Part shown: positions 1-7,351 of the stretch, piece after piece
Position numbering within the stretch: position 1 is the stretch's first letter
Layout of the letters: each line of letters starts with the position of its first letter
Source: an uncultured Acetatifactor sp.
GTDB taxonomy: Bacteria; Bacillota; Clostridia; Lachnospirales; Lachnospiraceae
Length of the DNA: 33,583 nucleotides
Reading direction: 5' to 3'
Assembly: GCA_910583845.1 (NCBI GenBank)
Contig: CAJUAB010000034.1
Span: forward strand, 1-33,583
Translations under genes and position numbers: made by a program
Notes under the pieces: generated by a model
What the model was told of the DNA's origin: nothing
What the model saw: only the letters and a program-made list of their open reading frames with translations
Databases searched by the model: none

Positions 1-2
1 CC

Positions 3-995
3 GGGAAGCCGGGCAGCTATCCCCCTTCCGCCCATACCCACGATGACCGCTATTATACGGAGGCGGAGGTAAACAGCCTGCTGGGCGGCAAGGCCGGCAG
101 CAGCCACACACATGATGACCGCTATTACACGGAGGCAGAGGTAAACAACCTGCTGGGCGGCAAGGCCGGCAGCAGCCACACACATGATGACCGCTATTAC
201 ACGGAGGCGGAGGTAAACAACCTGCTGGGCGGCAAGGCCGGCAGCAGCCACACCCATGGTTATCTCCCCTTGGCAGGGGGAAGTCTTACAGGCTCTTTGG
301 CAATCCCCAACCTTTGTCATATAGGGTACGGAAATTGGAATCTTTATGCCGAAAATCATCAAATACTCAAATTCCGGCCCCTGGAAAACGAATATACTAT
401 GACGCTCGGAGTAACGGATGTCATGTGGTCTCTGGCACCGTCGCGGGACGGAGCATATCAGCTGGGTACTCCGGGGCACAGATTCGGTAATCTGTATGCC
501 CACGGCGGTACTATTCAAACATCCGACCGTAATCTGAAACAGGATATCGCCCCTATCTCCGACCAGCTTTACAGGTTTTATTCGCTTTTGCAGCCCACAA
601 TCTACCGTTTCAAAAATGGCTCCAGCGGGCGCACCCATGTTGGATTCATCTCTCAGGACGTAGAAGCCGCCATGGCACAGAGCGGATTGTCAGATCTGGA
701 TTTTGCAGGATTTTGTAAAGACAAAAAGCAACGGACCGTCCAGCGCAGGAGTACCCGGCATATGCTGGATGACCTTGGACAACCGCTAATGGATGAAAAT
801 GGTAATTTCATTACGGAGGAATATGAATACACTGCCTATGAAGACGAGCTGGACGGCGACGGCAATCCTGTCTATATCTACTCGCTGAGATACGAGGAAT
901 TTATCGCGCTCAACACAGCGGTAATCCAGCGGCAGCAACAGATGATTACCGACCTGGAGCAGCGTCTGGCAAAGCTGGAAGCTAAAGCAGATTAG
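3..995 (+). CDS. Tail fibre with S74 chaperone domain, 5'-truncated by window edge
   Basis: The frame is open from base 3 with no start, so the N-terminus lies outside the window; 330 residues are visible. It opens with three perfect-length 24-residue repeats (core DDRYYTEAEVNNLL then GGKAGSSHTH), typical of phage tail fibres. A beta-rich stretch (LAGGSLTGSL onward) follows, then a C-terminal intramolecular chaperone of the peptidase S74 / endosialidase type with the self-cleavage motif TSDRNLKQDI and a terminal coiled coil (QRQQQMITDLEQRLAKLE). Such domains trimerise fibres and then cut themselves off. The last ~115 residues are nearly identical to the chaperone of the minus-strand fibre at 3666-4832. 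It is oriented against the main phage, so it belongs either to a neighbouring prophage or to a second fibre locus. Confidence 0.88.
   Translation, partial: GKPGSYPPSAHTHDDRYYTEAEVNSLLGGKAGSSHTHDDRYYTEAEVNNLLGGKAGSSHTHDDRYYTEAEVNNLLGGKAGSSHTHGYLPLAGGSLTGSLAIPNLCHIGYGNWNLYAENHQILKFRPLENEYTMTLGVTDVMWSLAPSRDGAYQLGTPGHRFGNLYAHGGTIQTSDRNLKQDIAPISDQLYRFYSLLQPTIYRFKNGSSGRTHVGFISQDVEAAMAQSGLSDLDFAGFCKDKKQRTVQRRSTRHMLDDLGQPLMDENGNFITEEYEYTAYEDELDGDGNPVYIYSLRYEEFIALNTAVIQRQQQMITDLEQRLAKLEAKAD
42..257 (+). repeat. Three tandem 72-bp coding repeats in fibre gene
   Basis: Units start at 42, 114 and 186 and encode 24 residues each (DDRYYTEAEVN, then S/N-LLGGKAGSSHTH). Differences between units are few. They make the shaft of the fibre and may vary in number by recombination. 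Confidence 0.9.
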
Positions 996-1050
996 AACCG
1001 CGCGGTCAGAAGCGCTGCAGTTCCCAACGCACTCAAAACCACATGAAAAC

Positions 1051-1088
1051 GGCGCAATACGTGAACAATTCCTGTTCCGTCTTGCGCC
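1051..1088 (-). terminator. Strong hairpin, probable terminator
   Basis: The arms are GGCGCAA-t-ACG-t-GAACA and TGTTC-CGT-c-TTGCGCC around a 5-nt loop, giving about 15 pairs with two bulged or mismatched positions. On the minus strand the hairpin is followed by GTTTTC, and the tRNA-T-arm-like sequence at 1100-1116 lies just upstream, so it looks like the terminator of a tRNA gene read on minus. It also lies 55 bp after the plus-strand fibre stop and could end that transcript. Confidence 0.5.
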
Positions 1089-1099
1089 ACTCCTGCTGG

Positions 1100-1187
1100 T
1101 GGTGGGACTTGAACCCGTCATAACATCTGTCAAATTGCTGTAAAATACTGCATTCCCAGCATTTCATGACAAAATTCATGACAAAAT
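1100..1187 (-). other. Possible phage attachment site: tRNA T-arm remnant plus tandem repeats
   Basis: On minus, 1116-1100 reads GGGTTCAAGTCCCACCA. This has a consensus T-loop (TTCAAGT) and the 3' half of a T-stem (CCCAC), but the 5' half does not pair fully (ACGGG), as expected where a tRNA 3' end has been copied by integration. At 1163-1187 TTCATGACAAAA occurs twice head to tail, resembling integrase arm sites. No complete tRNA or integrase is in the window, so this is a hypothesis. Confidence 0.3.
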
Positions 1188-1190
1188 CCA

Positions 1191-1226
1191 AACAAAGAGG
1201 ACGGTGGCAAGCCCGTCCTCTTTGTT
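1191..1226 (+). terminator. Bidirectional intrinsic terminator
   Basis: A perfect 14-bp stem: AACAAAGAGGACGG (1191-1204) pairs with CCGTCCTCTTTGTT (1213-1226) over an 8-nt loop. It overlaps the stop codon of the minus-strand 55-residue gene and sits between it and the possible attachment site. Confidence 0.8.
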
Positions 1227-1392
1227 ATTCCTCTTCCCTGTCTTTCTTAACCGCTAAGTCTATCAGTCCATCGGAATGTTTCCTGATTTCCTGATTCAAT
1301 TCATGTACTTCTTCAATGGATGCACATTTGTCCGTTGCCGTGGTTATCAGCCATGTTAAAAATCTCACCTGTTTGTCTGTCATAGTATCCAT
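1225..1392 (-). CDS. Small hypothetical protein (55 aa)
   Basis: This 55-codon gene starts at ATG 1392 (MDTMTDKQVRFLTWL) behind a CGAGGATGG ribosome site and ends in a strong terminator hairpin that overlaps its stop codon. The protein is charged and predicted helical, ending KKDREEE, with no signal peptide or membrane segment. The TDKQVRFLTWL opening resembles small phage or element proteins of Firmicutes that lie near regulatory genes, but no function can be assigned. It is co-oriented with and downstream of the HTH gene at 1481-1699, about 90 bp away, and may share its promoter. Confidence 0.65.
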   Translation of the reverse strand: MDTMTDKQVRFLTWLITTATDKCASIEEVHELNQEIRKHSDGLIDLAVKKDREEE

Positions 1393-1447
1393 TCCATCCT
1401 CGCTTTCCGTATTTCAGATTTACTTGCCTCATCTGATAATACAATTA

Positions 1448-1504
1448 TAATCTCTTTTTGGTTTATTGTCAATGCCCGTATTAATCTTTTTTTGGTTTAT
1501 CGTC
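1448..1504. repeat. Direct repeats around 3' end of HTH gene (possible operators)
   Basis: TAATCTCTTTTTGGTTTAT (1448-1466) recurs with one change as TAATCTTTTTTTGGTTTAT (1482-1500), 34 bp apart. The core TAATCTCTTTTTGG appears again inverted at 1760-1773, upstream of the same HTH gene's promoter. The arrangement suggests operator sites for that regulator. Confidence 0.4.
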
Positions 1505-1699
1505 CACATATTTTATTATGTTGCCTGGCTGCATGTCCAGCAATTCACAAATCTGCTCCAGGGTTTTTATTCCCACCATCTCCCCTTTTCTCAATTTCTG
1601 CATTGCAGACTGACTGATTATATTTTCTTTTAGAATTCTGGTGCTATTATATCCGGATTCTTTCAATGTTTCTATTACATCTATCTTATATGTCAGCAT
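1481..1699 (-). CDS. Cro/CI-family HTH regulator (72 aa)
   Basis: A compact single-domain DNA-binding protein. After a short N-terminal strand (MLTYKIDVIETLKES) comes the helix-turn-helix, with TRILKENIISQSAMQKLRKG as its helices 2-3, followed by IKTLEQICELLDMQPGNII, the usual fourth and fifth helices of the family (HTH_26, YozG-like). Its length matches stand-alone members. The ribosome site AAAGGAGG lies 6-7 nt before the ATG. A promoter is visible upstream, and inverted copies of TAATCTCTTTTTGG flank the gene, which suggests autoregulation. It is separated from the lysis genes by a terminator and may belong to the neighbouring element rather than to the phage. Confidence 0.85.
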   Translation of the reverse strand: MLTYKIDVIETLKESGYNSTRILKENIISQSAMQKLRKGEMVGIKTLEQICELLDMQPGNIIKYVDDKPKKD

Positions 1700-1719
1700 C
1701 TCCGAACCTCCTTTTTTCT

Positions 1720-1749
1720 ATTCTAATTTGATATTATGGAAAAGTCAAG
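1720..1749 (-). promoter_or_regulatory. SigmaA-like promoter of HTH gene 1481-1699
   Basis: On minus the -35 is TTGACT (1749-1744) and the -10 is TAGAAT (1725-1720) with an 18-bp spacer, about 20 bp upstream of the start codon. The inverted operator-like repeat at 1760-1773 lies just upstream of the -35. Confidence 0.6.
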
Positions 1750-1845
1750 AAGAATAGTCCAAAAAGAGATTAAAGTCTGAAAGCTGTTAAACTGATATTG
1801 GTTTATAATTGGGGATAAGAATGAAAGAAAAATCTGACCTGATAA

Positions 1846-1870
1846 AGGCGTGTCCCATGCGGACACGCCT
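1846..1870 (-). terminator. Terminator of the lysis/late operon
   Basis: A perfect 10-bp stem AGGCGTGTCC / GGACACGCCT with a 5-nt loop, followed on minus by TTTATC. It lies 29 bp after the endolysin stop codon and ends the long minus-strand late transcript. Confidence 0.85.
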
Positions 1871-1898
1871 ATCAACTGTGCTTTGTCTCTATCGTTTA

Positions 1899-3050
1899 TT
1901 ATATGACTGCAATATCTCTTACGTTTACGGCAGCAGTTACAACCTTGCCTACTCCGATCACGGCCCGATCTCCGGACACAGCCAGGACGGTGTATTTGTC
2001 ATAATATGCCTTGAAGCTGCGGCCAGTGTAGGTGACATTCCTTATGACCGCCACCGTATTCCCGGTCCGGATCTCCTTTATCGGTTCCTGGGGACTCTCC
2101 TGTCCAGATGCTGCCGTAAATGTGACATATTTTTCTGACGCCGTAATGTATCCGGCACCACTGATCAGCTTATACATTGCCTCAGCGCCTACCTTTACTT
2201 TTTCTGTCACATTGAAGATTTCCCCGGCATAAACCGGCCCAGCCTTTTTATTGATATTCCGGCTCCCCCATTCAGGTGTTGTGTGGATGTTCAGGCCATC
2301 CGGCCCCTCATAGATCACTTTTACGCTGCCTGCTGCCTTGATAACCGCCTGGGGCTCCTGGGACTTATCCTGTCCGCCCCCGCCACTTTCCCCATGGTCA
2401 GGTAAACTTCCAGCGACAAGTCCAAAGTGTTCCTTTATAATGTCGGCCTCCGCCCTGGCGATCTTTTTCAGGTTGGTATCATCTGCCAGATAGGCACATT
2501 CCCGACTGTTTGTGTGGAATCCGTGTTCAATGATGAAGGCATGCTTTACTGTCCCGGCGGATGCCTGCGCCATGGTCCCGGCACCGTTTACTGCGCCCCG
2601 GATCACCCCGTAGTAATCCTTCCCGGTTGTGGTGCTTTTGCGGGTCAGCACACCCCTGGAGTATGTAACGCCCGTTACGGGGGCCATGACATCCACAATA
2701 GCATCAGCCAACTTTTTGCCCAGATCCTCACTGTCCGGCAGATACAGCGACCGATAGACAGACACGCCATAGGCCTTTTCCTGCTTTGACACATCCCCCA
2801 CAGCATTGGTGTGCAGCGATATAAACACGGTGGCTCCGTTTCTTACCGCGATCCGTCCCCGTTCGGATACGCTGGGATTCTCTGCCATTGTACTCTTTGT
2901 CAGTATGACCTTGATCTGGTCTGTGCCGCTCTGCAATTCATCTTTGAGATACTGTGCGAGCTTATAGACAGCGTTCCCTTCATAGTATCCGGCGCTCTGC
3001 CCCTTGTTATGTCCGGTGTAATGCCCAGGATCAATCACGATCTTTAACAT
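1899..3050 (-). CDS. Endolysin: N-acetylmuramoyl-L-alanine amidase (amidase_3)
   Basis: This enzyme cleaves the amide bond between MurNAc and L-alanine in peptidoglycan to lyse the host. The N-terminal ~210 residues form a zinc-dependent Amidase_3 domain: DPGH with His10, Glu24 in YYEGN, His80 in ISLHTNA and the catalytic Glu175 in IIEHGFH. A Gly-rich linker (SGGGGQDKSQEP) leads to a C-terminal half with two SH3-like wall-binding segments (about 240-310, VIYEGPDGLNIHTTPEW; and about 325-383). At 383 residues it is normal for clostridial phage endolysins. It has no signal peptide, in line with holin-dependent release. Its ATG overlaps the stop of the small acidic gene upstream. Confidence 0.95.
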   Translation of the reverse strand: MLKIVIDPGHYTGHNKGQSAGYYEGNAVYKLAQYLKDELQSGTDQIKVILTKSTMAENPSVSERGRIAVRNGATVFISLHTNAVGDVSKQEKAYGVSVYRSLYLPDSEDLGKKLADAIVDVMAPVTGVTYSRGVLTRKSTTTGKDYYGVIRGAVNGAGTMAQASAGTVKHAFIIEHGFHTNSRECAYLADDTNLKKIARAEADIIKEHFGLVAGSLPDHGESGGGGQDKSQEPQAVIKAAGSVKVIYEGPDGLNIHTTPEWGSRNINKKAGPVYAGEIFNVTEKVKVGAEAMYKLISGAGYITASEKYVTFTAASGQESPQEPIKEIRTGNTVAVIRNVTYTGRSFKAYYDKYTVLAVSGDRAVIGVGKVVTAAVNVRDIAVI

Positions 3051-3124
3051 TCCTCTTCCTCCCCTGCTTCTTCGTCCGGGTGAATGACTTCATCCTCTAC
3101 CTGGTTATAAATACTTTCCTCCAT
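3044..3124 (-). CDS. Tiny acidic protein between holin and endolysin (26-41 aa)
   Basis: Starting at ATG 3124 behind AGGAGGATAAGG, this frame encodes 26 residues (MEESIYNQVEDEVIHPDEE, then AGEEEEC) and its stop overlaps the amidase start codon (ATGTTAA). The same frame extends upstream to in-frame ATGs at 3166-3169, which add a basic segment (MIKKRTTKKQEDKE) and overlap the holin stop. The tight coupling on both sides supports translation. The function is unknown; the position suggests a lysis accessory protein or simply a translational bridge that delivers ribosomes to the endolysin. Confidence 0.5.
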   Translation of the reverse strand: MEESIYNQVEDEVIHPDEEAGEEEEC

Positions 3125-3158
3125 CTCCTTATCCTCCTGCTTTTTAGTCGTGCGCTTT

Positions 3159-3599
3159 TTAATCATCATCAGGCAATTCTGTTGTATATTTTGACAGAAA
3201 CGCCTTAACTTTCACCCACAGGCCTTTTACGGGCAACCCGGCCAGCGCCATATTCTTGAGAATACTCACAATCTCATATACAATAAAGAGAATTGCAAAA
3301 AATTCCATCAGGCCGATAACTGCAGGCGTCTGCATACCGACTATGTGCCACAGATCTTTGGGAATGAAACCGATCAGGTTTAATCCTATGATCTTGTCGG
3401 CAAGCCCCAGGAACAGGGTGCAAATTACCATTGCCACCTTTCTGATCGCGCCGTTGATCCCGAAACAGCTGTTAAACCTCTTATCTTTGGCTGCTCTCAG
3501 CAGTCCCATAAGTGTGTCAAATACAATGGCCAGGGCAACCGCCTGAAAAAAAGAATTGTGCGTCATTGTATCCACAAAAGATAAAATAGCTTCCTCCAT
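3159..3599 (-). CDS. Phage holin (holin_4 / toxin-secretion holin family)
   Basis: The holin permeabilises the cytoplasmic membrane to release the endolysin. The 146 residues contain three or four hydrophobic segments (about 15-33, 50-75 and 85-113: AVALAIVFDTLMGLL, VAMVICTLFLGLADK, IGLMEFFAILFIVYEIVSIL) and a charged tail ending in ELPDDD. The LMGLLRAAKDKRFNSCFGINGAIRK region, a cytoplasmic loop between helices, is typical of the family related to TcdE of Clostridioides. The ribosome site GGAAGGAGGAGCG precedes ATG 3599. The gene lies directly before the endolysin genes, the standard order. Confidence 0.92.
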   Translation of the reverse strand: MEEAILSFVDTMTHNSFFQAVALAIVFDTLMGLLRAAKDKRFNSCFGINGAIRKVAMVICTLFLGLADKIIGLNLIGFIPKDLWHIVGMQTPAVIGLMEFFAILFIVYEIVSILKNMALAGLPVKGLWVKVKAFLSKYTTELPDDD

Positions 3600-3643
3600 G
3601 CTCGCTCCTCCTTCCTTTATTTATGTCTTTACTATACTTGTAT

Positions 3644-3662
3644 TTGTGTTCAAATTCTGACC
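3644..3662 (-). repeat. Copy 1 of a dispersed 19-bp repeat after a stop codon
   Basis: TTGTGTTCAAATTCTGACC on plus is identical to 17846-17864, with a diverged copy at 20489-20502. On minus each copy lies right after a stop codon (here the collagen-like fibre) and before the next gene's leader. Confidence 0.8.
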
Positions 3663-3665
3663 TGT

Positions 3666-4832
3666 TTACTCCGTGGTCCTGCCTGCCAATGCCTCCATCT
3701 TTCTTTCCAAGGCTTCAACTCGTTGCTCCAATCCACTGATTATCTCCTGCTGTCGTTGGATTACCGCCGTGTTGAGTGGGATAAATTCCTCGTATCTCAG
3801 CGAGTAAATATAAACAGGATTGCCGTCATTGTCCAGCTCGTCTTCATAGGCAGTGTATTCATATTCCTCCGTAATGGAATCGCCGTTTTCATCCATCAGC
3901 GGTTGTCCTAGGTCATCCAGCATCTGCCGGGTGCTCCTGCGCTGGACGGTCCGCTGCTTTTTATCCTTGCAAAATCCTGCAAAATCCAGATCTGACAGTC
4001 CACACTGCGCCATGGCGGCTTCTACATCCTGGGAGATGAATCCAGCATGGGTGCGCCCACTGGAGCCATCTATAAAACGATATGTTACAGGCTGCAACAA
4101 CGCAAAAAATTCCATGTACTTTTCATCCAGAATGGTTATATCCTTTTTTTGATTGCGGTCAGATGTGGATATAGTGCTGACCGTACTGTAAATTTGCCCC
4201 CACCTGTAGGTTCCGGTCCCCAAATGCGTGGTGCCCGTTTGGACCGTCGGGCACAATGTCCAAATATTGTCCGTAACGCCATAAGCCAATCCGAAACGAT
4301 CCCCCTCCTGAGGGATCAAAAAAAATTTTTGTGCTGCGGGTGAATATACCCGCCAAGCAGAATTATCAGACCCGAAACGGGCCTGTACGTTATACGGCAC
4401 GGTGATGTTGCCGCTGAACGTGCCGCCCCCCCATGGCGATCCAGACGGTCCCTGCGGGCCTGTTGCACCTCTGGCTCCAGTATCACCCTTGGGGCCCTGG
4501 GGGCCTGTTGCGCCGGTATCTCCCTTCGGTCCCTGGGGACCGGTGGCCCCGGTGTAACCCCGTGGCCCCTGCGCACCTGTCGCACCGGTATCTCCCTTCG
4601 GTCCCTGGGGACCGGTGTCCCCGGTGTAGCCCCGTGGCCCCTGCGCACCTGTCGCACCGGTATCTCCCTTTGGGCCCTGGGGACCGGTGGCCCCCCTGGG
4701 ACCTTGCAGCTCAGTTTTGTGTGCTGCCACATAATCCTGTATAGCCTGGGGCATGGTCGCCACTGCATCCTTAATGGGCTTCACACCATATTTCCAGAAA
4801 CGATTCAGTAAATTTGTGGTTATCACTCTCAT
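3666..4832 (-). CDS. Collagen-like tail fibre with S74 self-cleaving chaperone
   Basis: A receptor-binding or adhesion fibre. Residues 1-40 form an attachment segment. Residues ~42-130 are a Gly-X-Y collagen-like tract (repeated GPQGPKGDTGATGAQGPRGY) predicted to form a triple helix. A beta-rich segment follows (SGNITVPYNVQARFG). The C-terminal ~150 residues are an S74 intramolecular chaperone with the cleavage motif STSDRNQKKDI and a final coiled coil (QRQQEIISGLEQRVEALERK). The collagen tract is encoded by near-identical 54-bp units, so its length can change by slippage. The chaperone closely matches that of the partial plus-strand fibre at 3-995, in inverted orientation. It is the last tail gene before the holin. 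Confidence 0.92.
   Translation of the reverse strand: MRVITTNLLNRFWKYGVKPIKDAVATMPQAIQDYVAAHKTELQGPRGATGPQGPKGDTGATGAQGPRGYTGDTGPQGPKGDTGATGAQGPRGYTGATGPQGPKGDTGATGPQGPKGDTGARGATGPQGPSGSPWGGGTFSGNITVPYNVQARFGSDNSAWRVYSPAAQKFFLIPQEGDRFGLAYGVTDNIWTLCPTVQTGTTHLGTGTYRWGQIYSTVSTISTSDRNQKKDITILDEKYMEFFALLQPVTYRFIDGSSGRTHAGFISQDVEAAMAQCGLSDLDFAGFCKDKKQRTVQRRSTRQMLDDLGQPLMDENGDSITEEYEYTAYEDELDNDGNPVYIYSLRYEEFIPLNTAVIQRQQEIISGLEQRVEALERKMEALAGRTTE
4440..4710 (-). repeat. Collagen-like coding repeats
   Basis: The DNA encoding the Gly-X-Y tract consists of long near-identical repeats (for example GGTATCTCCCTTCGGTCCCT recurs at 54-108 bp spacings), making fibre length prone to change. Confidence 0.8.
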
Positions 4833-4852
4833 CTCGTTATGCCTCCTGCTTT

Positions 4853-5332
4853 CTATTCCGCAAACGTTTCTGCTATTATTGCGTCAATATCTGCTATTGT
4901 TGCATCCTGTATCTCCGCCCATATGCCATCTCCCCGCAAAAAACAGTTCTGCTGACCGGCTTCCGGGGCAGGTGCCAGTCCGGCGCTGCCGCCCTTGCTG
5001 TCGCTGGCCCCAGCCATATTGCTGTAAGTACTGTTGCTGTCTTCGCCCCATGCAGCCGTTCCATCGGCAGACCAGCGCAATATCTGTCCCTCTGATCCGC
5101 CGGACGGAATATGCCTGCTGCCAGATGATGCAGGATGTGTGTACACGGTATCCGTAAACTTCGCGCCCTCCGGCACATCCTCGCCCACTGTATGGTTATT
5201 CACTGTCTCCGCATTTCCCCCGGACGCAGGCAGTGATGTGGGGATGTCAGTCTTCTTCGCAAAGATCGTAATACACTTGTCCGCAAATTTTTTTGCGAAC
5301 TCACCTAATAATTCCACTGTTATGTATGCCAT
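4853..5332 (-). CDS. Tail fibre / baseplate-attached structural protein
   Basis: A 159-residue protein. The helical N-terminus (MAYITVELLGEFAKKFADK) is followed by Gly/Ser-rich fibre-like segments, including AETVNNHTVGEDVPEGAKF, TDTVYTHPASSGSRHIPSGG, SEGQILRWSADGTAAWGED and AGLAPAPEAGQQNCFLRGDG. These are recurrent tail-fibre building blocks in clostridial phages (HTHAAS-like and LRGDGTW-like motifs). It lies between the baseplate protein and the collagen-like fibre and probably forms part of the adhesion device. Confidence 0.75.
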   Translation of the reverse strand: MAYITVELLGEFAKKFADKCITIFAKKTDIPTSLPASGGNAETVNNHTVGEDVPEGAKFTDTVYTHPASSGSRHIPSGGSEGQILRWSADGTAAWGEDSNSTYSNMAGASDSKGGSAGLAPAPEAGQQNCFLRGDGIWAEIQDATIADIDAIIAETFAE

Positions 5333-5352
5333 ATTTTTATACCTTCCTTTCT

Positions 5353-6297
5353 TTAAGCGCTTGCAAACGCGCTGTTTACCATGTCCGCTATGTCTACTTT
5401 TCCAGAATCTTGTGTATCATCTGTGTCAGCGTAATCCCCGTGAATAATGTCATCAATATCCTGGTTTGTGCCAATCTCAAAGATACTTGTGCTACTATCT
5501 ACATCCACATACCTGTCACCTATGATCTGGTCAATATCGTTAGGAGTTGCGATCTCATATAGCTCTTTGATAATCCTTAACAGCTCTTCCAGCATTTCGC
5601 CGTTCTCCGTTTTGGCAAGAAGATCCCGTATGCTCCAAAACCAGTTATCCCATTCCGCCTGTTCATTGTCCATAAAGGATTGAGTCAATTTCTCATATTC
5701 CTTTACAAAATCCGCATGGTCTTTTTCTATTGCTTCCCTTTTTTGCAAAAACCAACTATTGAACTGGGTGGCCAGCTGTTCAAAATCTAATTCCTGGAAT
5801 TGTGAAGCAATAAATCCACAGAGGGACGTGTCGGCCCTTGTATCCGTTATATCTGCCTGGGTAATCTTCACAGCCCCGGCTGCCACATAGATTTCAGCCA
5901 GGCATTTCTCCTGTATCACGTCCGTATTGGTCAATTCCGGAGGGCGGGGATTGGATGAGAATGCACCCTCCAGTATAAAAATACTGGGTTTACGCTCCGT
6001 CTCATTATTCCGTAAAACCACACGATCAATACGGGGCAATGTACCGCTCGCCTGGCTCACATGCAGTTCCAGCACGGTTGTATTATGCACAGTGTGCAAA
6101 TTAATGTATGCGTACCCGGTCCTGCTGCCCCCGTCCACGTTTACGGTCATGCCATCTCCGGCTGTTACGGCCAGATGCCCATAGACAACACCTTCTTTGT
6201 AAAAGGGGGCTTTATCTTCATTCATATCCTGCCCATTATATAACCGGTCCCTGTTGACAGAATTGTAGAAATATCCTTTTACTGCCACTATTTTCAC
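5353..6297 (-). CDS. Phage baseplate/tail structural protein
   Basis: A 314-residue protein typical of the gene after the Gp37-like tail protein in clostridial siphophages. It starts MKIVAVKGYFYNSVNRDRLY, and residues 10-150 are beta-rich with the conserved RIDRVVLRNN and ITDTRAD segments seen in baseplate and receptor-binding proteins. Residues ~165-245 are a long helical or coiled-coil stretch (EKDHADFVKEYEKLTQSFMD), and the tail is acidic (DIDQIIGDRYVDVDS, then DIDDIIHGDYADTDD). It probably links the tail tip to the fibres encoded downstream. The exact role is inferred from gene order. Confidence 0.75.
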   Translation of the reverse strand: MKIVAVKGYFYNSVNRDRLYNGQDMNEDKAPFYKEGVVYGHLAVTAGDGMTVNVDGGSRTGYAYINLHTVHNTTVLELHVSQASGTLPRIDRVVLRNNETERKPSIFILEGAFSSNPRPPELTNTDVIQEKCLAEIYVAAGAVKITQADITDTRADTSLCGFIASQFQELDFEQLATQFNSWFLQKREAIEKDHADFVKEYEKLTQSFMDNEQAEWDNWFWSIRDLLAKTENGEMLEELLRIIKELYEIATPNDIDQIIGDRYVDVDSSTSIFEIGTNQDIDDIIHGDYADTDDTQDSGKVDIADMVNSAFASA

Positions 6298-6304
6298 CCC
6301 CTTC

Positions 6305-7348
6305 CTATTCGTCCCAATTTATTGATACGGGAAACGCATTTCCAAAAGTAGGAACAATATGCATTTTCCCGTATTCATAAACCTCGCATATTTCTGTTAT
6401 CCTTAAGTTTTGGCTTTTGCTCCATTTCTTTTTCTTTACCGTCACAATGTCCCCCAGATCATAGTCTTTTTCATAGGTAAAATTGACATCCGGCTCCACC
6501 TCCGCCTCAAAGTTCTCATAAATTCCATGCTCTAAAAGGAATTCCTCTCCCCGGATCTGCAAAGCAGCCAGGTATTGGGCATCTGTCAACTTATCCCTGT
6601 CTATGTCCTTTGCGTCCAGAAACGCCTCTTTCAGATCAAAACCGGTTCCGCCACCCACTGTAACAAATATGCGGTTGGCTCCCTCCCCTGCGCCGCCGAC
6701 AATCACTTTTGTAATATGGTCCCCGTCTGAATAGTTATGCCTTGTCTGGTTTAGATTCTCATAACTTTCTGAAAAGATTACATGTGGATTTTTTCCTTGC
6801 GCCTGGGTTCTGTCGATGCCCCTGTATGTCTCAAATGTCATGCTCCTTCTCTTGAAGTCTGGTGCTATCCTGAATCCGATTTCAGCATACCGGGCGAGTT
6901 TTACCAGATAGGAAAGCAAATTCTTATAAGTTGCCTGAAATTCTATTTTCGTCTGATCTCCTATGCTGCCCGCTACGTGCATAAGGGGGATTTCCCCTGC
7001 CCGTTCGATCATAAACCGCATAGCACCTTCCACTGTCCCAGAATAATTAAATACCGGCCCGGTTAGCCTGTCCCCAAGATATACCGGGAGGAAATAACCA
7101 TTCCTCACAATTTCACTTATAAGAGGGCTTTCTTCTTCTGTTTGGTCTCCACGGATAACGGCCGCTTCCTTCTTATTCCCTATTGCAATGACATTGCCAG
7201 GCTGCAAAAGGTTTAAGTTCTTATCCGTGATTGGAGCATGCAACTCAAATGTCCCACACTCATAGTATTTCCTGTGCCACTGTAGGCTTGTGTGGTTCTC
7301 GATCGTTCCTCGTCTGCAAAAGTTCCGGTCATAGACATGTATTTCCAT
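6305..7348 (-). CDS. Tail-associated protein, siphovirus ReqiPepy6 Gp37-like
   Basis: A 347-residue tail-tip protein of the Gp37-like family, the hub/baseplate component that follows the distal tail protein. Family-typical features are the start MEIHVYDRNFCRRGTIENHT, the segment SLQWHRKYYECGTFELHAPI near residues 22-42, and the beta-rich C-terminal half with EKDYDLGDIVTVKKKKW. In this family the protein forms the ring that holds fibres and may carry or position lytic activity, although no enzyme motif is visible here. It lies 3 bp from the distal tail gene and 7 bp from the baseplate gene, so all three are co-translated. Confidence 0.85.
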   Translation of the reverse strand: MEIHVYDRNFCRRGTIENHTSLQWHRKYYECGTFELHAPITDKNLNLLQPGNVIAIGNKKEAAVIRGDQTEEESPLISEIVRNGYFLPVYLGDRLTGPVFNYSGTVEGAMRFMIERAGEIPLMHVAGSIGDQTKIEFQATYKNLLSYLVKLARYAEIGFRIAPDFKRRSMTFETYRGIDRTQAQGKNPHVIFSESYENLNQTRHNYSDGDHITKVIVGGAGEGANRIFVTVGGGTGFDLKEAFLDAKDIDRDKLTDAQYLAALQIRGEEFLLEHGIYENFEAEVEPDVNFTYEKDYDLGDIVTVKKKKWSKSQNLRITEICEVYEYGKMHIVPTFGNAFPVSINWDE

Positions 7349-7351
7349 GAT

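Noticed and set aside
1100..1116. Intact tRNA gene
   Set aside because: Only the T-loop and 3' T-stem half match; no anticodon or D arm can be folded upstream on either strand.
2427..2789. Plus-strand frame opposite the endolysin
   Set aside because: Antisense shadow of a confident gene, without a ribosome site.
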